DNA of 64,000 bases from Pinus tabuliformis (lineage: Eukaryota; Streptophyta; Pinopsida; Pinales; Pinaceae). The notes beneath the pieces are model-generated. The model saw nothing but the letters and a program-made list of their open reading frames with translations. It made no database searches and had not been told where the DNA came from. Where the stretch lies: positions 1,079,609,369 through 1,079,673,368 of the forward strand of contig CM062820.1 in NCBI GenBank assembly GCA_031772625.1. The letters run 5' to 3'. Positions 12,661 through 24,368 of this stretch are shown here, piece after piece (positions within the stretch are counted from its first letter, which is position 1; every line of letters starts with the position of its first letter). The position numbers and the translations under genes were made by a program.

Positions 12661-13736
12661 TGCAATCCATCTAGTGCTATATGTTAGCTAACAAAAAAAT
12701 ATTTTTTTAGCGCTATCTATTAACTGTGACCTTACCTTATGAGATGCTCTACATAAAACTTCTATTACATGACAAGGAATTTTATGTTAGCTACCAGAAT
12801 GAAATCTTGTCAAGCACCTTCTATTAATGGCACCATCATGCTAAGGAACCAAACTCCATGATGATGTAGCCCATAACACATAGAATCCATGTCGAATCCA
12901 CATGGCACTATAGATCATTGCCACATGTCACATATTTTTGTCCAAATAAACATTCAATAATATTTTTTATAGTTTCCATGTCTCACTTCTACATAGGAAG
13001 CATGTCATCATCTTATCCATGTCATCCATCCACATGGTAGGAATGTGAACTCATCATGCCCATCGGGTCCTCGCTAAGTTCATGTTTCATTTCTCATCGT
13101 ATTAGCATGATTGATGAGAGGAATGAGTGAAAAATATTAATGAGAATATTACCATCTCACCCATTAGATTTTGTCAATATCGATGTGTGTCATGTCCAAG
13201 ATTGGGTACAGTGATAAGAGGCATGAATGACGTCACACCTTCTATCACCTCCGACATTGCATAACCCATGTTACCACGTAGTAGCCACATTATCCAAATC
13301 CATGTCACCTATCTCCTTCACTTCTTGCTGATGTCATGTTGACTTTAGGGTGAAGTCACCCTGCCACGTGGCATCCTCTAACAATGTCACATGTCATCTA
13401 AAAATTTGACTCTTTCGTCATCCAATAAAGTCGGTTCTACCTTCCACATCAAAAATAAATCCATGTCACCATCCACGTGACATCCACGTAGCCTTGTTAG
13501 GCCTACATGGCCTCTACCACCTTAGCTAGGGTCGTGGGCCCGACCGAGTTTGACCCTTTTGTGCAATGGATTTTTTCCTTTGTATCTGGTTTTGGGAAAA
13601 ATCCAAGCATGCATAGAGTTACACTTTATAAAACCTTTCAGGTTGTAAGATCTATAGATACCCACTCCATTCATGAGGTAATTTAGCACCAATCTCTTCA
13701 ACCTGGATATCTTATACAAAATCTGGCCCTACACCA
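12618..13736 (-). repeat. H 3' LTR, proximal part
   Basis: Continues the alignment with the right-hand LTR (36137-37180), for example ggaaccaaactccatgatga and cctctaccaccttagctaggg in both. On the minus strand the LTR would begin TGGTGTAGGGCC at 13736, right after the purine tract at 13738-13746. The last 100 bases or so (13613-13710) match the right copy only as reverse complement. Confidence 0.65.
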
Positions 13737-14640
13737 AGTTTCCCCCCAGTAAGGGCCATCGTGGATACATTCCTCTGGAATGAAATCCAACTTTGTAGTA
13801 ATCTAGCTCATTTGAGTATTTATGCGAGCGTTTACTGCTTGACCACCTAGATACCCAAATATAATTTCTTCTTGACGAATGTATCTAGCTCAAATACTCA
13901 TTCGGTGTTTCTCCAAACTAGAAAACACATTAATTTCTTGGATGTCAAGATATCTGGATGCATATGCTAGACAATGATTTATCTAGCTCCTCCAACCCCA
14001 TATAAAATTTAAAACTATAAATTACAAGTCTATATCTAGCCTAGATACAAGTGTAGATCACTTGCTAAACTTCAAAAAAGAAGAAAGTCTAGGAATTCTT
14101 TCATAATTCCTTCAAAACAGGGCATTTACCAACCCACTAAATCTTCAATTACAAAGTCTGGATCTCAATATAGATCTCTAGTAAAAAAATTTCTCTAGGA
14201 AATCTCGGAGAGAATGCTCAATCTAAGTAGCTATATACAACATAGCTCAACTGTAACACATGGTTACTTTCTCCTCACAAGAGAAAAGATAAAACGTTCA
14301 GTAGGGTCAAGCCTACAAAATTCATAACATATCAAATAGCCAGATTATAATCCATAATAGATTTAACTATAACCATATCATAAAACCATACACATTCATG
14401 ATTACATCAATTAGTCTCGGATCACATGTTATTACATATCAACTGAAGAACTTCAAGCATCGATGCACTACACTACTTTCTCCTTACAAGATAAATTATT
14501 TAGCCTCCAACAAGGCAATGAAACATGATACTTGCAACATGCTAGATTATAAAATTTACACATCAAAACAGTTTAGTCAAAGCATATTAAGTATCATGCA
14601 TATTCATGCAAGTAACTCTATAAATCATGAGAATATTAGA
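13737..14640 (-). other. H internal region, left part; no gene seen
   Basis: AT-rich sequence with repeated words such as atctagct and agatatc. No reading frame with a recognisable domain. It ends at the Gypsy-G insertion; the flanking bases ttaga (14636-14640) resemble ttagc after the other end (33383-33387), a likely 4-of-5 target duplication. Confidence 0.55.
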
Positions 14641-15640
14641 TGTTGGCTTGATGGGCCCTGACTCAGGTTCAACATTATTTAGCCAAGAAAATCCCTACAC
14701 TACTGGCCCTTTCATCATCGATTTGCAGAGCACGGACTAAAGTCTCACTCAAAGCAATATAGGGGGATGAGGGAACCAAGTTTCCGCACCCTGAGATGGC
14801 AATGATGTTGTTTTATACACTAACCCTTCCTTTGCATAGATCGATAAGCCTTTTAAGGCTTATCGATATACTTCTCTTAGACTTTCTCTAGACCTTCATG
14901 ATGGTCCACAACTATCTTTCGCATATCCTAAATAGGTGATTCAGACACTTACGCACCTCTGCAATTACTCTTACCAATGTATTTACCCAGATTAGCTTAA
15001 GTATTGGATAACTTTAACGTGAATTACGATTATCTTCGCGTAAACAGATATTCTTACTTGTGTTCATATAAGAGAGTAAAACATATAGATTTGTGCATGA
15101 ATACAACATTAAATCATAAACCCAGTATTCAACATAACATAATTGCATGCATTCATAATGGAAGTAAAATAGATTATACACAGATAATTCCAGAATAATT
15201 CTCTTTATTGATATTCAGATCTTCTTTATAGACTCTAACTACCCTGCACACATAGCTATAGGGGTCCACGCACTCAGCTGCGGACTTCTACCCTAGGCCT
15301 CTACGGACACAACTACAAAGCCTCTTTCCTACGCTAAGACTCTTCGCTCTTATCACTCACAGACCCATTACATCAATGACTCATCAAAAACATGCCTTAG
15401 ACTCTTCTAAGACTCCGCTTTTTATACAATCCCATGGTCCATGGACCATGGGTAGATCTCCTAAAGCCTACATAACTTAAATAAAATAAGGGTGGAATCC
15501 CTTTATGACTCTTTACGTTTTCTCACTCTGTGACCACAAAATATGGAGACTTTACATTATTTATACAAAAACTTGGGCTTTTAACCCCAAAACTTGGGCT
15601 TTTAAACCTAAAATTGACTCCAGGGGACTCGTTCCCAACA
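14641..15640 (-). repeat. Gypsy-G 3' LTR
   Basis: Plus-strand ends are tgttggcttgatggg and gttcccaaca. It contains two palindromes: 14840-14867 (two 13-base arms, ATCGATAAGCCTT and its complement, around TT) and 15431-15452 (CCCATGGTCCA and its complement, a perfect 22-base palindrome). Both recur in the other LTR with changes. Confidence 0.88.
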
Positions 15641-17314
15641 GACCCCCAACACAAATGTGGTGACTTGCCCCCGAGTCACTCTGCTAGCGCGGAGATATTG
15701 TCATGAAGACCTCTGAGCTCCACTTGCACTATTGCAACCTCGGCAATACACTACGTCACCGCCCACCTAAGCTGTTCTACTACCTGTTCTGTTGCTGGTC
15801 TTGCTCTATCTGCCCTGACTTTTTGTTGTGTAGCCTGCAGGTTCGTAGACTTTCTTTCAATGGTGGCAGTGAGCACAAAGGCTTCATCTAGCCAAAGCCC
15901 TAATCTGGCCTTCAATACCGCCTCCCTTTATTGTGCTGCGTCCACCTATTCCTTTAGTGCCTTTGCTTCCTGCAACTTGGCCAATTTCTGTGTGATAGTG
16001 ATAGTGCGCGCTGCCGTTCTGACCTCATCATATTGCTGCTGCAATTACTTCGCCTCGGTCTCTAACCGTTATAGGTTGGGATCTTCCTGCAGACTAGTAA
16101 GTACTCCAGCGACTACTCAAAGAGCGTGGTGCAATCTATCACCGCATTATCCAATGCAACAACTACATCCTTAACCTCTGCCTCACGCTATTCTTTGACT
16201 TCTGGTGGAGTCGAAGGCTGGGCCTTCAACTCGAGCTTTGTAATTTTAAGGTTCAGCTCAAACTGAACCTTATCCAATTCTATCTTGGCATCACGCACAT
16301 CTGCAGTGACCTTCCGGGTTTTAGCCTATACTGGCGCTTCCTCTGGGATATGCAAATCTGGAATGGTCCTACATGCTTTTGCTACCACAACTACGGTGCG
16401 CTCATCTTTCTCTTGCATCTTCTTCCAGGCATCGATCGCAGAAGTCCTCTCCACGATCATTTATGCATTGTTATTCTTCTGCTCGCTAATCACATTCAGT
16501 GCGTGCTGCTCTCCAGCCTGGAGTTCTGCGATCACACGTGCTTGCAAGGTGTGAAGGGCTTCACTTGGAAGCATGACCAAGTTCAATCCAACCTTCTTGA
16601 GAGTGCTGATGGTGGCCCTGTCAGCTTCCGCTTCTACAGTCAAGGCTCCGTCCAGCAACGTGACAACCTGGGGATCCAAAGAGTGAACCATCTTTGCTTC
16701 TTCAGAAGTTCTAGGTGCCAAACTAATTGACGTCGCGCTACCCCGCCCTACACTGGGCTGCACTTGAGTAGCCTAGATCTGCAGCTAACGTAGGCCCATT
16801 TGAATGATGACTAAAGCTTGTTTCTACTGCTTCTTCAACTGTTGCATTAGTTCCGCATTCGCGTCCCTTACTGTGTCGCTAATGTCATTCAGATCACCTT
16901 CTGTCAAGGTGATTGGGTCAAGAGAGGATTTACTGGCCTTGGACTTCTTCCGCGACCCCTCTTTTTCATGTTCCCTAGTGCGCTTAACCCGGAATGGAGT
17001 AGCCTCTGGGTCTGCACCACCCTGTCCCGATTGTTGCTCTTCTTCCTCCATCTGTAGCGAAGGAGACCTCTGACTTCTGTCAGAGTCACGCTGTTGTGGA
17101 GGTAAATCCTCTCTGCGGACAGAGATGATCCCTACTAGCCCAGACCGGGTCTAGCAACAATCACACAATGCTATCACGCAAGTTCCTAATTGCAAATACA
17201 AAGTGGATGGTGAGAACCTACTTGGATTCCAATGCTAGTGTCCGTCGAAGAGATGTCGCCTTCGTTCCTTTGCCTTGGCCGGTCACGATCCGCACGATCT
17301 CCGTGATAGGATAC
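15641..17314 (-). pseudogene. Gypsy-G extra 3' region, C-terminal part (charged, coiled-coil-like)
   Basis: Minus-strand open stretches lie at 17051-16824 and 16763-16461, with related frames down to about 15700. The first is highly charged (MEEEEQQSGQGG, then basic clusters EGSRKKSKASK). The second has heptad-like leucine spacing (VVTLLDGALTVEAEADRATI ... ALHTLQARVIAEL), suggesting a coiled coil. It lies between integrase and the 3' LTR, where ordinary Gypsy elements have little coding. I do not recognise the family. Stops and frameshifts break it up. It may have been expressed from the putative internal promoter at 17697-17706. Confidence 0.45.
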
Positions 17315-17696
17315 CTGCACACGCAAAGAACAACACGAAAACAAGCGTAAAATCTAGTAGATGCAATTATATATCAGTCAGAAAAGATATAACTCAACAT
17401 CAAACATGAGACAATGAGAGTGGAACCATAATGATAGTCATCTATTATTAATAAATAACAAAGAAGAATACAACCATTGTTCTGACGTCAAATCCTCCTT
17501 TGGCTGGGTAGTCAGCTACACAAGTCTTGCAAAGCTTGTTGGGATGAGGAACAAGCCTCTCTCTCTTTGGGTGACAAGAATCTCCTTACTTAGATTTGGC
17601 CTTATGGGTGCAAAGAAGGCTCTTGCAGCTTCAAACTCTTAAACTCCTGGAACTATTGTAATTCTTGTGACTAGCTTGCTCAAGACATAGAGGCAA

Positions 17697-17706
17697 GCTT
17701 TTATAG
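17697..17706 (-). promoter_or_regulatory. Possible internal TATA box in Gypsy-G
   Basis: Minus-strand CTATAAAAGC sits in a non-coding stretch (about 17890-17320) between the two parts of the extra 3' region. Downstream on the same strand is a plant-like splice acceptor: a T-rich tract ending GTGTGCAG at 17315, directly before the charged coding-like segment. Together they suggest a separate transcript, but this is inference only. Confidence 0.3.
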
Positions 17707-17889
17707 ATGGAGAGGGAAAGAGATAGGATCAACCACATTATTCATGGGATTGGCTTTATCACTTAGAAGCTTCCATGAAAGGTGGCAAACCACTTTCCCT
17801 CCTTTGGAGATTTGAAGCCAAACCATCCTAGCTCAACATAGATTCAGTTGGTGAATGGGTTGAAGAGAACCTTCGGGAGTTTGGTCGTT

Positions 17890-20031
17890 GAAAACTTTAC
17901 TCAATTCGGTTGGCGCGAGTGCGACTCTGGGACAGAGCGCCAATGGCGCGCCCTTTATAGAGTATTTCCCTCATTGGCGTGGGCAGTGAACTGTGAACCC
18001 GCGCTAATGTAAAAAGAGCTGTTTTCATGAGGATTTTGCAGGAGATGTCTTCAGGGAAAATGAAGCTCATACTAAGAGGAATATGATGCAAGTGGTTTCA
18101 GGTCATGTCACTTCTCACAGGTCCCGGAATGAGTCCTCCAGTGTACAGGTGAGGGGTAATAGGGACGGTGACAAACGGTGACAAATTGTTGTGTAACACG
18201 CACTCTTCCTCTCCTTCCTTCTCCTTAGCAGCGCACTTTGCTTTAGCTTTTTCCTCAGCCTCCTTTTTCCTCCTTTTAGCCAACTGCTACATCTTCGACT
18301 AGGTTTCTTCCTTCTTCTACTTTGCAGTGGACTGAATAGACCCGATTGAAAAATTGGAGGGCATACACCACTCTATTGGCCAACTCTCTAGGACCACTGT
18401 GATTGCATCGTCCGTTTCCAGATATGGAAGATCATGCCATTTCTGTTCGGTGTCCTTCCATGCCTGGATGGAGACACAGTGGAAGTCCGCTTTGAACTCC
18501 ACATATCCTAATAATTGCTCAAATATAGTTGGGGAGAGCCTCGGCTTGCGGTTTATCGCGGTGCGGATGCTTTCCTCCATCAGCACCCAAAATATATTAC
18601 TGTCTTTGACCCTTTCAGCGTCCTTGGTGGCCTAGAGCGAAGCGAACTTCACTACTTCTGGCAGATCTGACACGACCGGAGGAAAATGGCTGTCCTCCGG
18701 TAATTCCCATTCGACTAGTACAATTGAGAGTAAAATCTAGGCATAATGGAAGGTATTATTATGGTCTTGTGCTTCTCTTCAGTTCAGGAGAAACTCACTA
18801 CAGAGGTAGCACATGCCAATTGAACTGTATGCCCTCTGTGCACTGTGCTGCTAATGACACAACCGGTGCTGACACTTCATCTGCGTGACACTTTCTCATG
18901 ATTTTCCCAGCCAAAATCTGGGTGGCTACCTTAACCGTGGGATCGGTTATTCTGGAGATTGAGTATCCGCGCGGTTTCTTGAAAAGCTTGAACTTGTCCT
19001 TCATTCTCTTGGCAAGGTCGCGCTCGCCCACCTTTCCGCCAAATGCCCTGGCCGGATTCAACCCTAAATGCGGTAGCAATGTGATCCTATGGATCAACAT
19101 ATCTGTGATTAGTATTGGTTCTCCTAACCACAGGCACCCATCATGTACTAAGCATAAAATTTTATTGATCACCATCAAAGTTATGGGTGCGCGGTGGTAA
19201 TGCGGCACCCATAGCAGGTTTAACAATCCTACCTTATCCACCCCTCTAATCCACTTCCTTGGTTCCAGTGCGGTGACACCAGAATATTTATAGAAAATGC
19301 GGGTCTTAAATGTATTAGTCGCCAAGTGGGGGAATCGCTCTGTGTCCACCAAGTCCCAATCCTCCAGCTTGAGATGGGGGACGCGCGCCAACCGTGGGCC
19401 TTCAAAGGTAGTCTGTTCTGGCAGCAACAGAGTATTCATCATAAATTTTCCCTCATCTAGGTCCTTCGTGACCTTCACCTTGCCTTGGCGTGGAGGAATG
19501 TATTCTGCTAACTTGGAAATAGGGTCTACGTCCTCAATGTCAATGTCCTTTGTGCCCATATCCATATCTTCAGCACCCTCCTTATATTCTAGGTCTACCA
19601 CCTGGCCTTTCTCCTGCGCAGTAAGATTCTCTTTTTGCTGGTGTTCCTTGGGTGATGCACACACCAGATGTGCCACTTTCTACTTATCCTTCTTTGTCTT
19701 TGGACCCTCTCTGATCGGCGTAGGCCTTGGCCTGGGTGACCTCGATGATTTTGGTACTTCTGTGGGCACGTCTACACTTGTCAAACACTGAAATAGCCAA
19801 CAAAGCCTCGAAACTCTCAAGGTTCATGTGCACCTGATAGCTCAACAGCTCAATTCTCAAAATGCAAAGTGTTTTTTGTTGGGTGTCCATCTGTAATTTA
19901 TAGGAAAATTTGAATTCAAATCTGACCATTCCCCCTAAAATCCACTCATAAATACTAGATTTGCGGTATATTTTCAAAGATCTCGATCTTAAATTCTGAC
20001 TTAAATGCCGCCCCTTAGTCCAATTAGCCAT
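17890..20031 (-). pseudogene. Gypsy-G extra 3' region, N-terminal part (unknown protein)
   Basis: Minus-strand open stretches at 20031-19684, 19676-18798, 18586-18317 and 18283-18098 form what looks like one decayed protein. It begins MANWTKGRHL shortly after integrase. The longest piece (292 residues) has an acidic N-terminal third and then a hydrophobic, tryptophan-containing core (for example RKWIRGVDKVGLLNLLWVPHY). The last piece is a lysine/glutamate-rich helix (MAKRRKKEAEEKAKAKCAAK). It has no RT, integrase or envelope motif. I do not recognise the family, and plant transposon-associated domains are only a guess. The long frame suggests it was under selection before the element decayed. 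Confidence 0.5.
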
Positions 20032-20229
20032 TTTTCCATTATCAAATCATGAACAGTGACCATAACGGTCACTTTCTAGCTGCCTTGCACGGTTTCTCTT
20101 TCAATAACACAGCTCCCCTCATGCTTCTTCTGATGCAGTGACATTCCTCCCTTCCGCGCAGTCCCCTTGTTGCGTAGCTCTACAACCAAGGTAGTGTAGT
20201 TTATAGTCTCGCGCCTCCTTTCAGCTGCC

Positions 20230-21686
20230 TGGAGCGCTAAGACTGTGCTTCCACCATATAATCATCTGGCCGGATCCCTGGTGTATGGCTTCAATCGGAT
20301 CCCATTAACCTTTCTTGGGAAGGGATCTCAATTCAACTTCACCAACTGAACTGCTCCACCATCGGTAATCTCCTTGATGACATATGGCCCCAGCCAATGC
20401 ATCCAAAATTTTCCTAGAAATTTGTCAAACTTGCTGTCATATAATAAAACCAAATCGTTTACCTTGAAGGTGCATAGTTTGATGTGCCAATCGTGCCATG
20501 TGTTTTCATGGTCCTTTTGAACTTGTTGATGGAATCCATCCAAAAATATATCTTATTCAAGCTCTATCAGCTATGCGAGCCTCTCTTCCAGGGATTCGCG
20601 ATCCGCCATTCCTGTGAATGCTGCTATGTGCAGATTAGGTAGAATGCACTCCATCGGCATCACAACTTCTATGCCATAAACCAGTTTGAAAGGCATTTGT
20701 CGAGTCAGCTTCTTGCAAGTCGTTCTGTAAGCCCATAACACTGCGGGTACACACACGTCCCAATCATTCCTTTGCACATTACAAATCTTTATCAGCGCAT
20801 TCTCCAATATTTTATTAAATGCTTCCACCATCCCATTAGCTTGAGGATGATATGGCGTACTCTTCATATGATAAACTTGAAATTCCTTCATCAGCACGCT
20901 GATGGTTTCATTAAGGAAATGCGTGCCATGATCGCTCATCAAAATCTTCGGGCAACTGAATCTAGTTAGTACATACTCAAAAAGGAACTTTGTTGTTGTT
21001 ACCCCTGTATAGTCCCTTACGAGCTGTGCCTCCACCCATATGGTCAAATACTCAGTTGTGGTGATGATGTACCACACACCTGTCTTATTTCCTGGAGGAT
21101 GAATCGGTCCTCCAAAGTCAATCACCCACTTCTTGAATGGCTACAATGACATCTATGGATTCAGAGGAAGCTCATCCCTCTATGATGGTCTGCTAGTCCT
21201 TTGACATGCATCGTATGCCCTACAATATGATTTTGAATCCCTATTCAGGGTCGGCCACCACAACCCAACGCATAAAATCTTTTGTGTTGTTTCTTTTCCT
21301 GCATAATGTCCTCCTGTAGCCCCTCCATGGGCTTCAACAAGGATGCTGACCCACTCTAACTCAGGCACATAGTGCCGCAATATTTCATAGGAGCCCATTT
21401 TATACAAATGTCCTGTAATGACAGAAAAGCCTGCCACGCGTACCACCAATTCCTTATTTTGTTGGCTAGTATACCCTTCTGGATCCCTTCCTGTCATCAG
21501 GAAGTGTATAATATCTTCAAAGTGACTATCCGTGATGCACACCACAAAGAGCTGTGCATCATGCAGTCCTTCCTCCAAATTAGTAGGCTCCTCTCCTATT
21601 TCAATGCATGACAGATGATCTGGCTCCGCATTCAATCGTCCTAGCTTCACATTGACTTCAAAATCATATTCCTGGAACAACAACAT
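20230..21686 (-). pseudogene. Gypsy-G integrase
   Basis: Three minus-strand pieces. 21686-21180 starts with the end of RNase H (QEYDFEVNVKLGRLNAEPDHLS) and holds the zinc-binding region (HGGATGGHYAGKETTQKIL ... YCRAYDACQRTS). 21125-20571 is the catalytic core: MIDFGGPIHPP, then MSDHGTHFLNE and the PYHPQANGMVEAFNKILE block, where the third catalytic acid is present. 20543-20328 is the C-terminal domain (VNDLVLLYDSKFDKFLGKFW ... LGPYVIKE), typical of Gypsy integrases, with related sequence to about 20230. Stops separate the pieces, so it is inactive. Integrase inserts element cDNA into host chromosomes. Confidence 0.85.
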
Positions 21687-21690
21687 CCAT

Positions 21691-23034
21691 CTACATATCT
21701 CCCCCCCCCAACATAGGCTTTCTGACCAGGTATTTCAACTCTGAATGGTCTGTATACATCTTAAGGTGTCTTCTTAATAAATAGTGCCTAAAATTCTGGA
21801 GTGCGTACACCACAGCTAATCCTTCACGCTCTGTCATTGAATAATTCTTCCTAGCTTTAGACAGATTCCTACTAGCGAACGCTATAGGGTGATCCAATTC
21901 TCCCTCACCAGCCTGTGTCATTACTTCTCCTAGCACAGTACATGACGCGTCCACATGGACATGGAATTCCTTCTTCCAATCTGGGAAGACTAGGATCAGC
22001 GCGGTGGCCATTTTCTCCTTTATCACATCCAGGCTCTGCTGACATTCTTCATTCCAATAGAACATAACATCCTTCTTTAACAGTTTTTCCATTGACGTAG
22101 TAATCTCGGCATAGATCTTGATGAACTTCCTATAGTATCCAGTATTCCCCGACATTGAGCACATTTGTTTCACACATCTTGGCACCTCCAAATTGATGAT
22201 GACCATGATCTTAGCAGGGTCAACCATTAAGCCCTTTCTGCATACCACATGACCTAGCAAGATCCAAAAAGGGACACAGAACAAACATTTCTTCAAATTG
22301 AGCACGATCTGATATGTCTGGCATGTGTCCAACATCAGGCGCAAACTAGCTACATGGCACTTTACCAGTCCAAACACCATCCAATCATCGAAATAAACTT
22401 CCAAAAACTTGTGAATTGAATCCTTGAACGTCGCAATGATTATGCGTGAAAATATTGCCAGTGCGTTATTCATCCCAAAAGGCATCACATTATACTGAAA
22501 GGATCCCCATTTAGTCACGAAGGTTGTCTTACTTCTATCCTCAGGCGTGATCTTAATCTGATGGTACCCTGAGAACCCATCGGTGAATGAATATGCTTCC
22601 TGACCGCCAACATTATCCAACACTTCATCGGTGAATGGAGTTAGAAAGGGATCATGCACGCATGTGTCATTCAACTTCCTGAGATATATGCATATCCTTA
22701 TCTCATCCTTCTATTTCTTTTCCTAAACGATCATTGGGATCACCCAATGAGATTCTTCTACTGGCTCAATAATGCCTGCTGCAAGCATTTTATCCAACTC
22801 TAAGAGGAACTTTTCCTTATACTTTGGGTTGAGGCGGTAAGGCCTTTACTTGACTGGCTTCGCATCCAGTTTTAGAGTGATCTTCATAACACCCAAGTCC
22901 CATATTATCCCTTTCAAGTCTAAAAACTTCGTAGGGAACAGGTCCTGATATTCGCGAAGAAATTCAACGACCTTATCTACTGTTGCATCATCCCAGTAGT
23001 CCCCAATCTTTGCAAATTTCGGCTCCGCTTCCAT
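21691..23034 (-). pseudogene. Gypsy-G reverse transcriptase and RNase H
   Basis: The minus-strand run 22674-21691 (327 residues) carries RT from DPFLTPFTDEVLDNVGGQEA through FSGYHQIKITPEDRSKTTF and FGMNNALAIFSR to the catalytic block YFDDWMVF (the YxDD box), then the thumb and RNase H (HVHVDASCTVLGEV, YSMTEREGLAVVYAL, YTDHSELKYLV). The N-terminal connection lies at 23034-22846 (KIGDYWDDATVDKVVEFL, FPTKFLDL), followed by a stop and the decayed start of RT. The run ends in a frameshift at a CCCCCCCC tract at 21702-21709, after which the frame resumes in the integrase piece. It copies element RNA into DNA; here it is inactive. Confidence 0.88.
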
Positions 23035-23199
23035 GCCAATGTTTACCTATCTAGTTTTGAGCGATGCGGTGATTTTTGGATTCTCTATTTGCGGTCCCTC
23101 AACTTTGCGGTGTCCTTAAATCTTTGGGATATTAATCTTCCTAGGATCCTCATAGTCTTCTTCAACAGTCACATTCTAACACTCCAGCATGTGGCTCAG

Positions 23200-23817
23200 C
23201 TGGGTGGTCTAGTCTGGTTGAATCAAATCCAAAGGATTTTGTGGTATTTCGAAGATTTCTACCTTGACCTATTGCAATGCCTCATCAATACAGTCAAATC
23301 CATCCTCAAAGCTGAACCTCATCAAGAATCCTTGTCGCAAAATATCACACTCTTCAATGTCATGGTGGAGCTCTATCTCTAAGTACCAATTCATCGGTAT
23401 AACATCCAAAGTATGACATAACAGATGCACCCATTCAGGCTGAGGCTCTGCTCCATAAACTTCAGTCCATTTGGCCAAGTGATCACATGGATCATTCCTT
23501 CCATCATATTTCTATGTTAATCGAATCTTCGGGCGACCAATGTGTATTCTCATCATCTTTCTATAGTCACTCCAATCATCAAGACTATCTTTGTGTGTAC
23601 CCCACCATCTCACGAGCATAGCACACAACGCCAAATCTAGGGCCTAGAAGTGATGCTTCTCTGGCACTTCCCTTTCAAATGCATCCAAAAATTTATCAAC
23701 GCCAGTCAAAACATCATAATAGGGTAGAATTCTTACCTCCGATGATACACAGTGCAATGATTTAGTCATCATATTATAGTGCAGTGTAGATACTTCATGT
23801 AATCGATTATGCCAGTG
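23200..23817 (-). pseudogene. Second gag-like domain of Gypsy-G, between protease and RT
   Basis: Reading the minus strand from about 23710 gives VDKFLDAFEREVPEKHHF, a stop, LDLALCAMLVRWWGTHKDSL, then DDWSDYRKMM and, after another stop, KYDGRNDPCDHLAKWTEVYG and EWVHLLCHTLDVIPMNWYL. This has the pattern of a retrotransposon gag capsid domain: predicted helices, an aromatic WWG-type motif and a DPxxH motif. It lies downstream of protease rather than upstream. The frame from 23478 to 23269 is open and then runs towards the RT N-terminus. In normal Gypsy order gag is entirely upstream of protease, so this second copy is noteworthy. Confidence 0.6.
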
Positions 23818-24368
23818 CTACAATTCCTCGTCTGAATCTATTGTGTAGGAAAATTCATGGTCCAATGCAATATGCCCATTTGATGTAGGATTCACCCAGT
23901 GTTTATCTCGCGCCGTTATCTTATAAATTGGGTCCAAATCATTGTCACTTTCATAATTACGGACCGGTTCAATATAACGCGGTCCTTCCGCAGGGTCTAG
24001 GGGTACTACTACATGGAGCAATTTCTTCTCAAATGTCATCTTCAACTTCTTCAGACTAATCACCCCATTCATGTAAGTGGCCCAGTCGATCCCAAGGAGA
24101 GCGGGGTAGGGGTTGTTTTCATCCACAATTTTTATCACTTCAAAGTCAAGCAACGCGCTCACGCCTTCAATATCCATCGTTTCTCCTTGCAATCTTCCCA
24201 TGGGGATGATCTTCTGTTGATTTTCCATTCTTAACTGAATCGGAGAACATTGTAGCATAGGTATCCCCATTCTCTCTTGCGTCTGTTTAGGCAAAACATT
24301 CGTGTCTGACCCTAGATCCAAAATAACTTGGTCCATTTCATACTCCCCTATCTGTGTAGTGAGCCTCA
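23818..24368 (-). pseudogene. Gypsy-G protease (C-terminal side of the Copia-B insertion)
   Basis: From the Copia-B junction the minus strand reads RLTTQIGEYEMDQVILDLGS, in which DLGS occupies the place of the catalytic DTGA/DSGA motif, then NVLPKQTQERMGIPML. A second half contains the typical PALLGIDWATYMNGVI block. The frame stays open to 23818 and ends in an acidic tail (TIDSDEEL). Across the Copia-B insertion, with one copy of the CCTCA duplication removed, the frame is continuous with 30814 onward, so Copia-B entered a then-open gag-protease frame. Confidence 0.75.
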
